From Larix kaempferi (lineage: Eukaryota > Streptophyta > Pinopsida > Pinales > Pinaceae): a stretch of DNA of 64,000 nt. Shown in pieces: positions 46,411 to 57,500 of this stretch. Location of the stretch: assembly GCA_027924585.1 (NCBI GenBank), contig BSBM01000994.1, positions 11,881,001 to 11,945,000 of the forward strand, given 5' to 3'. The first letter of the stretch is position 1; each line of letters opens with the position of its first letter. Under the pieces are notes generated by a model that saw only the letters and a program-made list of their open reading frames with translations, made no database searches and was not told the origin of the DNA. Position numbers and translations under genes: made by a program.

Positions 46411-48146
46411 AGTATGGTATATGTATAGCTTTCCAAGCTAATAGAATAGGCAAGTGATTCTAACCCTATGATGCCTCTAGTGGGTGATTCATCGAGGGCA
46501 TAAGAGGTTAATATTATAATAATTATCCCATCTATACCTTAGTTTAAAACATTGTTTTATGTTTATAAGTGTTAGAACTTGGTTAGTTACCTTCCTAGGT
46601 GTCTAGACTAGGATATTTGGACCCTAATGCATACTTGGGCCACATCTTGTTGTGTTTATCCACAAGTGTGCCCCACTGCTATTTTGTTTCCTGATTTTAT
46701 CTCTGATTTATTGAGTAAGAGCTCTCTAGCTGTTTTTAGTAGCTTTATCTTGCTTTATTTTGTTTTTTTCCATAGATAAGGTTGAGATAAGGGCGCTATC
46801 ATGCTTTTGGAAAGTCTACTACTTTTTGGCAACCACCTCTTCCCTATTTTTCTCTTGAAAAACCTCCTACATGTTTCCTTTTATTCACTCATGGCCTATC
46901 AAAGGCCAGTTAAGCAATTCATGACCTTCTTGCATTAGTTGGAGTGAGATGTTTCTCTAGATGCGGAGTTTTCCTAATTTCTAAGCCTGCCACTTATGAG
47001 CAATTCGAGTGCCTCCATACGCTTTCGAATCTCATCACTTTGTATATATTTGGACAACCATCTTATTGCCAAATGTTAGTTGCAATACAATTATTCAATT
47101 GGAGTTAGATATATGTATCAATTTTCAGTGAATTTTCTTCTCTAGTCTTGTATCTTCGCATAATCAACTATGAGTAATTATTTGTTACACGATTCTAACT
47201 GTGTTCATATTTTGATAGTTAAGCCCCGAGAGACTCCACGTAGGCTTTTGGGTGAGGCTAAATACATAATCCCTAATGCTTGAATTCATTAATTATATTT
47301 AATGCCACAATTACATGTGTCATTTTTACAAATTTTAATTTTAGAAATGATTTTAATTTATTTTTAAATTCTCATAATAAAATTTACTCATGTGGGGATT
47401 TATGTCCCATGGGAGTTGTACTAGACCAATCAAAAAATAAAAACATTAAATTTATATTTAATTTTCAATATTATTTTTAATAATAAAGTTGGACATAACA
47501 TTATAAAACGTTGCGAAAAAAAGGTTTCAAAAAGTACACTCATGCGGATTTACTAACCAACGGTTAGTATATTCCTACCTTGACAGGGAATAAAAAAACA
47601 CTTAGCATAGACACCAGGTCTAGAATATTTGAAGGATATGTGATAAGTGATGCTTGCACTATTCTACATAGTAAGAAGACTTTCAATTATGGAATCTGGG
47701 CATATTTTTGTGATTTTCAAAGCTTTTTAGATACAAAGGATTGTTGTTGTTCACTTTTTTTTGTTTCATTAGGGTCATGTTTTCGCCCTCCATCATACAT
47801 AAAACATTGGCCATGATGAGATATATAGTGAAAAATATTTCATATGCATTGTGAGAAATTATAAAGGGGATCTCAGGAAGATTTTACATTTTTAATAGGC
47901 TTATAAAATTCCTCAATGAATCTCTCATTGATGACATGAAATGTATCACGTTATTTCACCATGGGAGTGTTTCAAATTATTATCATAACTTTCTGCATGT
48001 CATTATCTATGCATAAAAGGGTTATTATTAAATCGTTATACATTGAAACTAAAAATCTTGAAAATAATAATGGAAAGAAAATGATCTTTTAGCTTAAAAA
48101 GGTCAAAGAAACGTTGCATAACTTATTGGGCAATCTCAAAGGGACA
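46411..48146. other. No supported gene
   Basis: AT-rich DNA. A 78-codon plus-strand frame at 47580-47816 has no recognised domain. ACTAACC and GGTTAGT, three bases apart, form a small hairpin at 47552-47568. Nothing else is supported. Confidence 0.5.
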
Positions 48147-49425
48147 TTTTCAATTAATTGCTCAAACATTGATGGGATTTCCCAAGCTTCACAATGCAAG
48201 GAAAAAACGAGGTTAAATACTATAGAACAAAAAATTACCAAAAAAATCCAAATCATATATTCATTTCATTCAATATAGGTGTTTTTTTATAAAAATTAAG
48301 AATATAAATTTATAGATATTGTTAACTATAGTAACAATTCTCAAATTCTCAATGTAGAAATCTCTATTTTTCAGTTTAGAAAACTTGTAAGACAATTGTG
48401 CATTTAGTCAATAATTATCGTTAATAAATTTACCAAATATGAAAATTTAAAACCACGTATCTTTTATATGAACTCATGATTCAAAGTTGTAATACAACTT
48501 TATCAATAATTCTCATTAATAAATTTACCCAATATGCAAATTAAAAAGCATGTAATACAACCTTATGTATGACCAATATTGATTCACAAACAATGCATTC
48601 ACAAGAACATTAATGTATCCTCTCACAACCAATCCTCTCAACAATTTTTTTAATAATGCAATTAATATTTAAGAAGATAAAAAAAACATGGAAATTAATA
48701 TATAAGAAGATAAGAAACACATGGAAATTAATAAAGTGAAAAAAATTGTTATAAATTTATGTAATGAATGATTATTGATTTTTTTCAAGGAATATAGATA
48801 TAAGGTTAACAAGAAATCTTGAGTCTTTCTATTCCCAATCCATAAACTTGTTTTATTCTCCATTATAATCATAAAATCACTATTTCACATTGAAACCTTC
48901 TATCTTTATCCATGTATTAGGATTTGGGTGAGAGTGAAATCTAAATCAATTTTGAAGCACAATTGGGTAGTATGGATAACAAGACAAAGTGCATCCTACA
49001 TTTGAGAGTGAAATTTCCATATCTCCTTATTGCTCATACAAGTTAGAATTTAGACTAACTTCAGGGGATAAATGAAACACACCCATCCCTCCTTCAGAGT
49101 CATAGACACATCATTAACATATGGAATATGGATATTTTGTGAAGGAAGACCCACCTAGCATGTAGAAAGTGTTGCATATAAGTTTGATAGAAAAAATACA
49201 TTGTGCATACTCATTAGAGTAATATTGAGTATCTCTCTACCTACACCAATCAAAAATAAATAATAGAAATACTCACCTACAACAAGAGAATTGAAGAAAC
49301 TCTTTTAAAGGTTAGTGTGAAGTAAACAATGAGGTAAATTATTTCCTCATACAGTTATAATAACAAATTATAAACATGAAAGAACCCACAATGGAGCATT
49401 ATTTTTAGGAAACCTTCTTACTTAC

Positions 49426-49443
49426 AATAAAGAATGAAAAATA
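49426..49443. repeat. Left target-site duplication of retro-insertion 1
   Basis: AATAAAGAATGAAAAATA, 18 bp, repeated at 57483-57500. Its first A's on the right merge with the poly(A), so 16-18 bp is the safe range. Copy 1 of the duplicated segment has a single version near 8636. Confidence 0.88.
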
Positions 49444-49489
49444 CCTCGGATGCGGGTGATGGGACAAGCATGAACACCGGTGAACCTAG

Positions 49490-50084
49490 TGTTGATGTAT
49501 TTGTAACTTTGGAAGATATTCACTTCTATATTGTATGTAATACATTTGTACTTTATCGTATCCTCAACGGAGATGTATTATTCCTCCGATTGGAAGTGTT
49601 GTCATGTGTACTTGCAAGTGTTGCAAGTTATATTGTAAGTGTCGTAACTTATACTTGATGGGTTATTAGACCACCTTGTTGGGGTCGGCCCTGTATGAGT
49701 CATGTGGGTCAAAGGGTTATTAGACCACCCTATTGGGGGTCGTCCCAGTCAGCATTATGTTATGTAGTGTATAAATAGAGAGTGTGTCTCTCTCATTTTA
49801 CACATTCTATTATTCACTCACTTCGCATTAGTGAGAGAAGAGGAGGATGCGCACAAGTGGAGGAGGAGCATGTTGTTTTAGATATATATCTCTTGGGTTT
49901 GATCATGGTTATCATTGTATTGATTCTTATTCTATCTCTGATGAAGTTGCGGGGTTTTTCACTTTCTTGGTTTTCCCCAGTGAAATCTTTTGTGTCTCTT
50001 GTCTCTTATGCTTGATATGCTGTACATGTTGTTCTTCAAGTTAAGATACTAGATCAGAATGTATTAAATTTTGAAAAACTAACA
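49490..50084 (+). mobile_element. 5' LTR of copia D (595 bp)
   Basis: TGTTGATG...CTAACA. A TATAAATA box starts at about 49770. Compared with the 3' LTR and element C it lacks 44 bp just before the TATA box; the deletion is flanked by ATGT at both ends. A 7-bp TCTCTTG unit is present once less than in the 3' LTR. Confidence 0.9.
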
Positions 50085-50096
50085 TGGTATCAGAGC
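50085..50096 (+). other. Primer-binding site of copia D (initiator tRNA-Met)
   Basis: TGGTATCAGAGC directly after the LTR end. Confidence 0.92.
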
Positions 50097-51239
50097 TAGC
50101 CTGAAAGAAGGCATGGTATGTCATTTATGACACTTGCTACAGTTGCAAAGCTAGGGCTTGATATAGCAAAAAATAGTCATCGTAGCACTTTCGCTATAAA
50201 TCCATTTTGGAGAAGTTTCTGAATCTGAAAGTTTTATAGGTCGAAGATAAGATCCCAATGTACCTTGTGTCTGAAGCACAACATCTAATTCGTTTTACTT
50301 TTTTGTTTTATGGTCCATACAATCTAGGGTTTCTACCTCTTCCAGATCTCAGTCATAAACATGTGACTGAGGAGAAAGGGTCACAACATGTGATAGAAAG
50401 CTACAAATGAAATTTTGTAAAGAGTGGCAAGTAGGGCATGGACTGTACTTTCACAGGTCTGATTTTCAGAGGCCTAAATTGAACCAGTGACACATGGCAT
50501 TCTGTACAAGTTCGCTCTCTTGTTTTATCCCATAAACAGGTCACGTTGTGACACTTGGAATAACTCTCTCTCAGAGAATCCATTGGAGGTAAGACCTATG
50601 GGGTTAGAAATATAACAGGTTAGGATACCACAGGCAAAAGTTTTAGACCATATAGATCTGAAATTTCAGAGTTACACCAGAAACAATCAGGTGCATATTT
50701 CTGTCAAAACATAATTGGATTTTGAGCACCTTCATTCATGGCTGCGGGAACTTAGGGTTTCAGAGAATGTTGGAATTTTTGTATCAGAGACAAAGGCTGG
50801 ATGCTCCTCATCAAAATAAAAATTTAGAGACCAAGATTGAATGTTTTGGTTGGGCAGAAGGTCGGGCTTGATCAAACCCTACTTCGGGACTTTGATCGGA
50901 AAAGTAGAAACTTAGGGCTTCTACAAAATTTGGAATTTTTGAATTATGTGACCATGGCTAGAAGCTCATCAAGAAAATTGAAGTTTAGAGCTTTGGATCA
51001 AACCTTTTGGTTGGGTGAAGCTCTGGGAAAATCAAACCCTAATTCAAGGTCCTCCCTAGTGAATCTGAAAATCTAAAAGGCAATTTTGAGGGGTGAAACT
51101 TTGCAGTTTTCAAATTCTGAGTATACCAACTTGATCAGCTCATCAAGGTGCATCTTACTATCATTTCAGAAGTTTGAAATTCAAAGTTTGAAGTTTTAGG
51201 GTTTCTTTGACAAACCCTAATCGAGCTCCAGATCTAGTT
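50097..51239 (+). mobile_element. Leader of copia D
   Basis: Non-coding leader after the PBS, matching element C leader (1-676 in reverse). It contains one copy of the 179-bp unit that is duplicated in C (about 50440-50600). Confidence 0.75.
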
Positions 51240-51410
51240 TCAGCAAATCAAAGTGGATTGAGTTAATCCTGGAAGAGAATGAATTGGAAACCTGAATAAG
51301 TGAAGAAGTTCCAGTTCCAGAGGGAGATGAGGCTAAGGCCTTACATAAGAAGTCTACAAGCAATCTTGATAGGTATGACTTGAGGAGATATAGGTATGTT
51401 TTGAAATATG
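51240..51410 (+). pseudogene. Copia D gag remnant
   Basis: The frame WIELILEENELET-ISEEVP, then EGDEAKALHKKSTSNL (about 51253-51370), is a copia Gag N-terminal piece with a TGA stop; element A has the matching LILEENEL. The remainder of gag, the protease and the integrase are not found before 52700. Confidence 0.65.
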
Positions 51411-52700
51411 TTCATGATTAAGGTTATGATATGTTTGTCTTCATATTATTGAGGTTAGTACAATATTGATTAATTTTAGACTTGTCTTATTACCCTAGTA
51501 AAAGTATGAAAGCATGTATAGGGTTATGACATTTATGATTGTACTAGTGCACCATGATGTTGTATGAGGTTGATGTTGTCCGCTAACATGTAAGGTACAT
51601 CAAGAAAGACAAATCAAGTTCTAGATCAAGAACATATGACCATGGTGACATGAAGACAAAGACTCATGAAGCTCTACTTACAAGGTATGTATAATTTTGT
51701 TCCACAATGGTTAACTTATGAGATATGCAGGTCACTAACACAAGTCATTTAAGAGAACAAGAAGACATCATGTGGGTATGTTAGACATAACCAGCTAACA
51801 TATTAATCCAGGAATGTTTTTCCTATATAAAGTTAGAATCCTACCTTATGATAGGATCTCTTATATAAGTATACATGGTATGATTGATAATGATTATTCA
51901 TGAAGTTATAGGTTTGAGTAATCATGGGTTTAGGCATATTATGCTTCTTACTTTGATTGATGATATGACTAACCAGAAAAGTCCTATGGTCAAATAGGAA
52001 TATGGATGAGTAAAAGAATTGTGATAAATTATCTATGTATGAAATGATCTTGACCATGCATGTTTAAGATTACTTAGAATCATAATGTTTTTTATAGTAT
52101 TAAGATTATACTAATGAATGTATGTATGAGACCTCGAGGATAACACGATGATGATACTAGTAAGTATGCATAGTGATCGAGGATGGACATAAGTTCAAAG
52201 ATAGGTAATCCAAAAAGCAAAGATCAAGAGGGAGCACACTCCAATAGTTCCTGGAAGGAAGCAAATATTAAGAGGCAGTCCACCCTACAACCAAACAAAG
52301 ATAAGTATTTGAATTGTCATTTCTTGCATACTTGTTTGTTTAAATAATATTGTTCAATGATGTTCCTAGACTTAGGGTGTGTATTATGCATATTAGAATA
52401 ATTGCATTAATGAACAGTATACTACTAATATGCATGTGATGGGTAAGTGGCCTATGGCACTGTACAACATTCCATTGCTACTTATCTAGAATGAATCCTC
52501 ATTGCTGACATGTTGGGAGTTGTGCACACTCTTAACAATGTTCTGGTAGAGATTGGAAGGCATCTAGAAAGTTATGGGATATGGATAAATGTTGTATTGA
52601 AGCATTGGCTAAAATAATTGCATAACTGTATGACATATTTCTTTATGTGTAAGAATTTGTTCTGAAAACTATGAGATGTTTCTAATCATGCAATTTAACT
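51411..52700 (+). other. Unassigned internal DNA of copia D
   Basis: AT-rich, many stops, no motif seen. It occupies the place of the rest of gag, protease and integrase. Confidence 0.55.
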
Positions 52701-54276
52701 TGCTTTGTAGGAAAGATCGTATACCATCACCTACAAAAGAAGGAATACAACATTTGTTCCATCAACAAAGTTATCTATTGAAGATATTGAAGTTCCCAAG
52801 ATCCGGGATGAAGTAATGGAAGAATACCATGATCCATCGATCATGAAGAAATATTTTGGGGATGTGGTCCCAAGACCAGATGGGAAGTCTGTTGTGACTT
52901 CCAAATATCAAGCATGCTGCAAATGGCAGCATAGAGAAACAAAAAGAGATATTTGTAGCTCGTGGCTTCTCCTAGTAAAATGGAATAGACTATGAAGAGA
53001 CTTTTGCTCCTGTAGCCAGATACACTTCCATCAGATCAGTACTTGCTCTGGCTGCAGTGATGAAATGGAAGATACACCAGATAGATGTCAAGACAACTTT
53101 CTTGAATGGTGTAGTCAAGGAGGAAGTGTATGTGGAGCAGCCACTTGGTTTTGAGACACATGACAGAGATTCATATGTGTGCAGGTTGAAGAAAGCCTTG
53201 TATGGCTTGAAGCAATCTCCTAGGACTTGGTATGGTGTAGGATACATAGCTTTCTATCCAGTTTGGGATTTACCAAGAGTAAAGTAGATTCCAACCTTTA
53301 CTACAAGGTTGAGGAAGGCAATCCAGTTATACTACTCTTGTATGTGGATGACCTGTTGGTTACAGGTTATGATAGATTGATTGTCGACATGAAGAGGAAG
53401 CTTACTGCCAAGTTCGAGATGAAGGACTTGGGGATGATGCACTACTTTCTAGGCATGGAGGGGTGGCAGAGTGTAGATGGAATCTTCCTTGGACAAGGGA
53501 AGTATGCAGTAGAGATCCTGAATAGGTTCGGGATGATAGATTGCAAGGCCATGGCCACACCTATGGCATTGAACCTAAAGCTTCTGTGTGATGCTTCATC
53601 TGATCTGGTTGATGTTACTATGTATCATCAGATGATTGGGTCCTTGATGTACCTAACGAACACGAGACCAGATATTTGCTTTGCAGTGAACACATTAAGC
53701 CAGTTCCTGATGGATTGCAGAGGTGTTCACCTAGTTGTTGTAAAGCATATTATGAGGTACCTGAAGGGTACGGTTGATTATGGGCTCAAGTATGATGCAA
53801 ATCAAAAGTTTAACCTAGAGGGTTATGTTGATTCGGATTAGGCAGGCAGTGCCATTAATCGGAAGAGCACTTCGGGGTGCTGCTTCAGTATGGGATCTGG
53901 TATGATCTCTTGGTTTAGCAGGAAGCAGTCCTATGTGGCACTAAGTATAGCCGAAGTAGAGTATGTCGCAGCTTGTTTGTCTAGTTGTGAGGCAGTATGG
54001 CTGAGGAAGCTACTGTCTGAGTTATTTGATCTCCCATTGGATGCTACTGGTATCTTTTGTGACAACTATAGTTGTGTGAAGCTGTCTGAGAACCTTGTGT
54101 TCTATGACAAGTCAAAGCACATCAAAATCAAATGTCACTATATCAGGGATATGGTACAAAGAGGAGTAGTGAAGCTCCTGTATGTTGCGATGGACAAGCA
54201 AATAGCTAATGTGTTGACCAAGCCGCTGGCCAGAGTGAAGTTTGAGTACTTCAGAGAGAGGCTTGGTGTACTTTAG
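52700..54276 (+). pseudogene. Copia D reverse transcriptase and RNase H
   Basis: Begins with decayed KPRPDGKSVVTSK-type sequence (near 52860-52900), then ETFAPVARYTSIRSVLALAA, MKWKIHQIDVKTTFLNGVV, KKALYGLKQSPRTWY, then intact YVDD (about 53340-53352; LLLYVDDLLVTG), GSLMYLTNTRPDICFAVNTL, YVDSD with a stop, ISWFSRKQSYVALSIAEVEY, CDNYSCVKLSEN, HIKIKCHYIRDM, and the usual end YFRERLGVL with TAG at 54274-54276. Only a few breaks occur: a frameshift near 53230 and a stop at 53839-53841. RT-RNase H could in principle have acted when young. Confidence 0.88.
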
Positions 54277-54339
54277 ATCGAGATTCCTTCCAAGGGGAAG
54301 TGATGAGTTCGGAGACACAAATGCACAGGAGCCACTCTC

Positions 54340-54775
54340 ACATGGTGGTAGGTGTGTCCTCCCATGGTGTAGATATAAGGGCTGGGGCCATTCCGACATG
54401 GTTGAAGTGTGTCTTCCCATGGTTGTTGATGTAAGAGATATGCCATTCAAGCATGGTTGAAGTGTGTCTTCCCATGGCTTCGATATAAGTCCTGTACCAT
54501 TCGAGCATAGTTGAAGTGTGTCTTCCCATGGCTGCGATATAAGTGTTGTGCCATTCGAGCATGGTTAAAGTGTGTCTTCCCATGGCTGCGATATAAGTGA
54601 TGTGCCATTCGAGCATGGTTGAAGTGTTTCTTCCCATGGCTACGATACAAGTGTTGTGCCATTCTCGCATGGTTGAAGTGTGTCTTCCCATGGCGTAGAT
54701 ATAAGTGTTGAGCCTTTCACGGATGGTTGAAGTGTGTCTTCCCATGCCAGTGAGTGTAAGTGTTGTGTGATGTGC
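54340..54775. repeat. 54-bp minisatellite, eight units
   Basis: Each unit contains ATGGTTGAAGTGTGTCTTCC followed by CATGGCTGCGATATAAGTG-like sequence and a GCCATTCGAGC-like end. As 54 is a multiple of three, the minus strand stays open through the array and reads an 18-residue repeat (core GRHTSTMLEW). That frame is considered a by-product, not a gene. Confidence 0.9.
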
Positions 54776-54849
54776 ATCTGGGTTGTGCTTCATGGACGAT
54801 GAGTTGATCTGAGGACAATGAGGTGACATTATGGTACATAGGTTTTGCA

Positions 54850-55215
54850 AAGGCATATAATCAGTCCTGAGATGCTCTTGCAGAGGTAGTGTAATTAGTC
54901 CTGGGATATCTTGCAGGTTTTGCAGAGGCAGTGTACTCAATCCTGAGGTGTACCTACTTGATGGCCTGCTCGTTGAGATGACATGATCAGTATGATCATG
55001 AGTATCGGGATGATACTCCATGGCCATGGACAAGTTGTGTAGTTGCATGTAAAAGATCCTAGGAGATCTGATAAGTTTTGTGTGCTCGTAATCAGTCCTG
55101 GGATGCTCTTTTGAGGTTTTGCCATGACCACATGTAATATTTCCCTGGGAGATTCGATAGGTTGAGTAGTGAGCTCATAAAAGTCCTGGGATGCTCTTTC
55201 GAGGTTTTGTTGATG
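54850..55215. repeat. Degenerate tandem repeat around AGTCCTGGGATGCTCTT
   Basis: The motif AGTCCTG(A/G)GATGCTCTT or close versions recurs about five times, with GAGGTTTTG between. Confidence 0.6.
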
Positions 55216-55469
55216 CACAATATGGCCAATGATGATGAAGACCTATAGGTGGTGAGCCTACATCCAGCATGAAAAAGGGATGGCTTTGTAGAACTTCCTA
55301 TGACGAGAAGAATTATGAGATAGCACTAATGACCGAGATGACGAGTACAGCAGCAGTGACGATGATGCTCCTTGATCCAGTGATGATGATCCAGCTCCAG
55401 TATTGAAGACTTGTGCCTATATGTGTTAGTGACTTGTGTCAAGAGAATACCTTCCTAGTTGAGAGGGAG

Positions 55470-56115
55470 TGTTGATGTATTTGTAACTTCAGAAGATACT
55501 CACTTGTATATTGTATGTATTACATTTGTACTTTATTGTATCCCCAACAGAGATGTATTATTCCTTTGATTGGAAGTGTCACCATGTGTACTTGCAAGTG
55601 TCACAAGTTATATTGTAAGTGTTGTAACTTATACTTGATGGGTTATTATACCACTTTGTTGGGGTCGGCCCTATATGAGTCATGTGGGTCAAAAGGTTAC
55701 TAGACCACCCTATTGAGGGTCGTTCCAGTCAGCATTATGTTATGTGGTTAAGTTAGGGCTGACCTAGTTGAGTAAAGGTCAAGTGATGTAGTGTATAAAT
55801 AGAGAGTGTGTCTCTCTCATTTTACGCATTCTATTGTTCACTCACTTCGCATTAGTGAGAGAAGAGGAGGATACACACAAGTGGAGGAGGAGCATGCTGC
55901 TGTAGATATCTATCTCTTGGGTTTGATCATGGTGATCATTGTATTGATGCTTATTCTATCTCTGAGGAAGTTGTGGGGTTTTTCACCTTCTTGGTTTTCC
56001 CCGATGAAATGTTTTGTGTCTCTTGTCTCTTGTCTCTTATGCTTGATATGCTATACATGTTGTTCTTTCAGTTAATATCCTAGATCAGAATGTATTAAAT
56101 TCTGAAAAACTAACA
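55470..56115 (+). mobile_element. 3' LTR of copia D (646 bp)
   Basis: TGTTGATG...CTAACA, with the TATAAATA box at about 55794. It keeps the 44-bp segment GGTTAAGTTAGGGCTGACCT... deleted in the 5' LTR and present in element C. Confidence 0.9.
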
Positions 56116-56522
56116 TCTAGTCATGTGGCACATGGAAACACAAACGGGATTCGTGGCACAAATGAACAATAGGATTCAAGAAGGAGGCCGCTCCAAGGCT
56201 CAGTTCATTAATCCCCCTGATGGTGATGTCCCCTTGACCTGGTTGGACTCGACTTTGACGTTCCACATCCAGGTGGTTCCTTCGTGCGGATTTAAGGATC
56301 CTAGGTTGTTGTCACCTCGACTCATTGATTATCATGCGCATCAGTGCAATGTTCTACATCCTCCAACGACATGCGAATTGGGATCCTCCCACCTTCTGGT
56401 TCCTACTATTCATTGCCACCCACCTTCTTACTCCTCTCATGAGCTGGCTTCTACTACTTGGAGACATCCTACAAACTGTGTTACCGACCCACTCTGGGGC
56501 TTTCTCCATCTAGTCTTCAAAC

Positions 56523-57199
56523 ATGGGTAGGCTGAAAGGTTCCAGAGGCAGAGGGAAGAAAAAGGATATCAACAAAGATGCAGAAGACATGGAAAAAGGG
56601 TATAGGGATGAGGTTACTATCCTCGTCCATCTGTTGATCGACAATTGGGAGGCCAGTCTAATTGTGGACCACCTCTCCACGGAATGCCCTGGTAAGAAAA
56701 TTGATCCATATTGGCTTGTTAAGAATATGTTTGGGTTTCTGATGGAAGACCTGCTATCCAACTAGGCCACTGCCAGAAACGCCACTCAAACCTTGAAGAC
56801 ACCATGCCCAACATGGAAGTTATTCTGCGTAGTCTGGAGGGCACTTTCAATTGGCAGTCTTATGCTCCCAACATACACCCTCTACACAACAACAATGGTA
56901 GAGACGGTTTCAGGTGCCTCTCCTTCGTGGAAGGGACAAGAGATCATGTTAAAGCTAGCCCGAGAAAAGGCAAGGTGCCATTGACCATCCAAATCCACAC
57001 CTCCACGGGCCTCATTCTGTCCAAGCATGTCCATGGCGACCAGGGATTCACGCCCTACAAGAAGACCACACCCCTGCCTGTCAAGCTGCCGGTGCATGAC
57101 TCGATCGCGGAGGAGTATCCTCCCTGCCCCATCCTAGAAGAGAATCCTACTGACACTCATACTCCTATAGCAAATTCCCCTGCAAGTGCACAAATCTAA
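56523..57199 (+). pseudogene. YWLVK-family protein of retro-insertion 1
   Basis: The frame starts MGRLKGSRGRGKKK (basic), then ILVHLLIDNWEASLIVDHL and YWLVKNMF; TAG at 56763. After a frameshift (about 56790-56804) it continues MPNMEVILRSLEGTFNW, then PLTIQIHTSTGL, and ends CPILEENPTDTHTP...AQI with TAA at 57197-57199. From D-x-W to YWLVK the spacing (28 residues) equals that in the retro-insertion 2 protein, with 11 identities. I do not recognise the family. It may be a nucleic-acid-binding protein, by the basic start only. Confidence 0.6.
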
Positions 57200-57474
57200 G
57201 AAGGCTTTGGCCACTTCCTGTGTTTTCCAACTTTTCTTTCTTTCTATGTTTAATAGTTTTTTAGCTTACAATTCCATAGGTTTACATAGACAGCTCTATT
57301 TGAATGCAACGCCCTGGACCTCTTACTCAAGGTAGGCTTTATGTAATTTTGATCAGTACCATTTTGATCTCTTAATGTTTTTGGGTTGGTGGCTACACTC
57401 TCTCAGGCCACCACAGACTATAAAAACTCATGTATTTTGGACCTTTTTGTATTAATAGAATTTTGCAGATTTGG

Positions 57475-57484
57475 AAAAAAAAAA
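57475..57484 (+). other. Poly(A) end of retro-insertion 1
   Basis: Ten A's immediately followed by the right TSD copy. Confidence 0.85.
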
Positions 57485-57500
57485 TAAAGAATGAAAAATA
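57483..57500. repeat. Right target-site duplication of retro-insertion 1
   Basis: AATAAAGAATGAAAAATA, identical to 49426-49443. Confidence 0.88.

Larger units (their letters stand above)
54277..55469 (+). mobile_element. 3' untranslated region of copia D with tandem repeats
   Basis: Non-coding DNA from the end of RNase H to the purine tract. It contains eight ~54-bp units (54340-54775), then a second degenerate repeat (about 54850-55215) around AGTCCTGGGATGCTCTT. Confidence 0.8.
49490..56115 (+). mobile_element. Ty1/copia element D, internally deleted
   Basis: Two LTRs of one family (595 and 646 bp), a tRNA-iMet PBS, a gag remnant, RT-RNase H and a purine-rich tract (GAGAGGGAG) before the 3' LTR. 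Protease and integrase are missing, so it is non-autonomous. The flanks are CTAG on both sides (CCTAG at 49485-49489, TCTAG at 56116-56120), fitting a 5-bp duplication with one change. By hand count the LTRs differ by about 8%, mostly transitions, besides two indels. It sits in the leader of retro-insertion 1, so that insertion is older. Confidence 0.88.
49444..57482 (+). mobile_element. Retro-insertion 1 (~1.4-kb family), split by copia D
   Basis: The inserted sequence is 49444-49489 plus 56116-57482, about 1,408 bp net, starting CCTCGGATGCGGGTGAT and ending in ten A's (57475-57484) followed by the TSD. Long TSD plus poly(A) is the signature of target-primed reverse transcription by L1-type LINE machinery. 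The 3' end (TTTTTGTATTAATAGAATT) resembles plant L1 tails. The net length, start motif, leader length (~450 nt) and protein match retro-insertion 2 at 60625-62219. No RT or endonuclease is encoded, so it depends on another element. Confidence 0.85.

Noticed and set aside
49782-50044. Two plus-strand frames of 65-77 codons
   Set aside because: They lie in the 5' LTR of copia D and have a counterpart only because the 3' LTR is the same sequence.
54338-55048. 236-codon minus-strand frame with an 18-residue repeat
   Set aside because: It is an effect of a 54-bp tandem repeat in the 3' untranslated part of copia D; it is listed as a repeat and a low-interest finding only.
56123-56513. Frames of 62-135 codons in the leader of retro-insertion 1
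   Set aside because: They precede the YWLVK frame, have no counterpart in retro-insertion 2 and show no domain.
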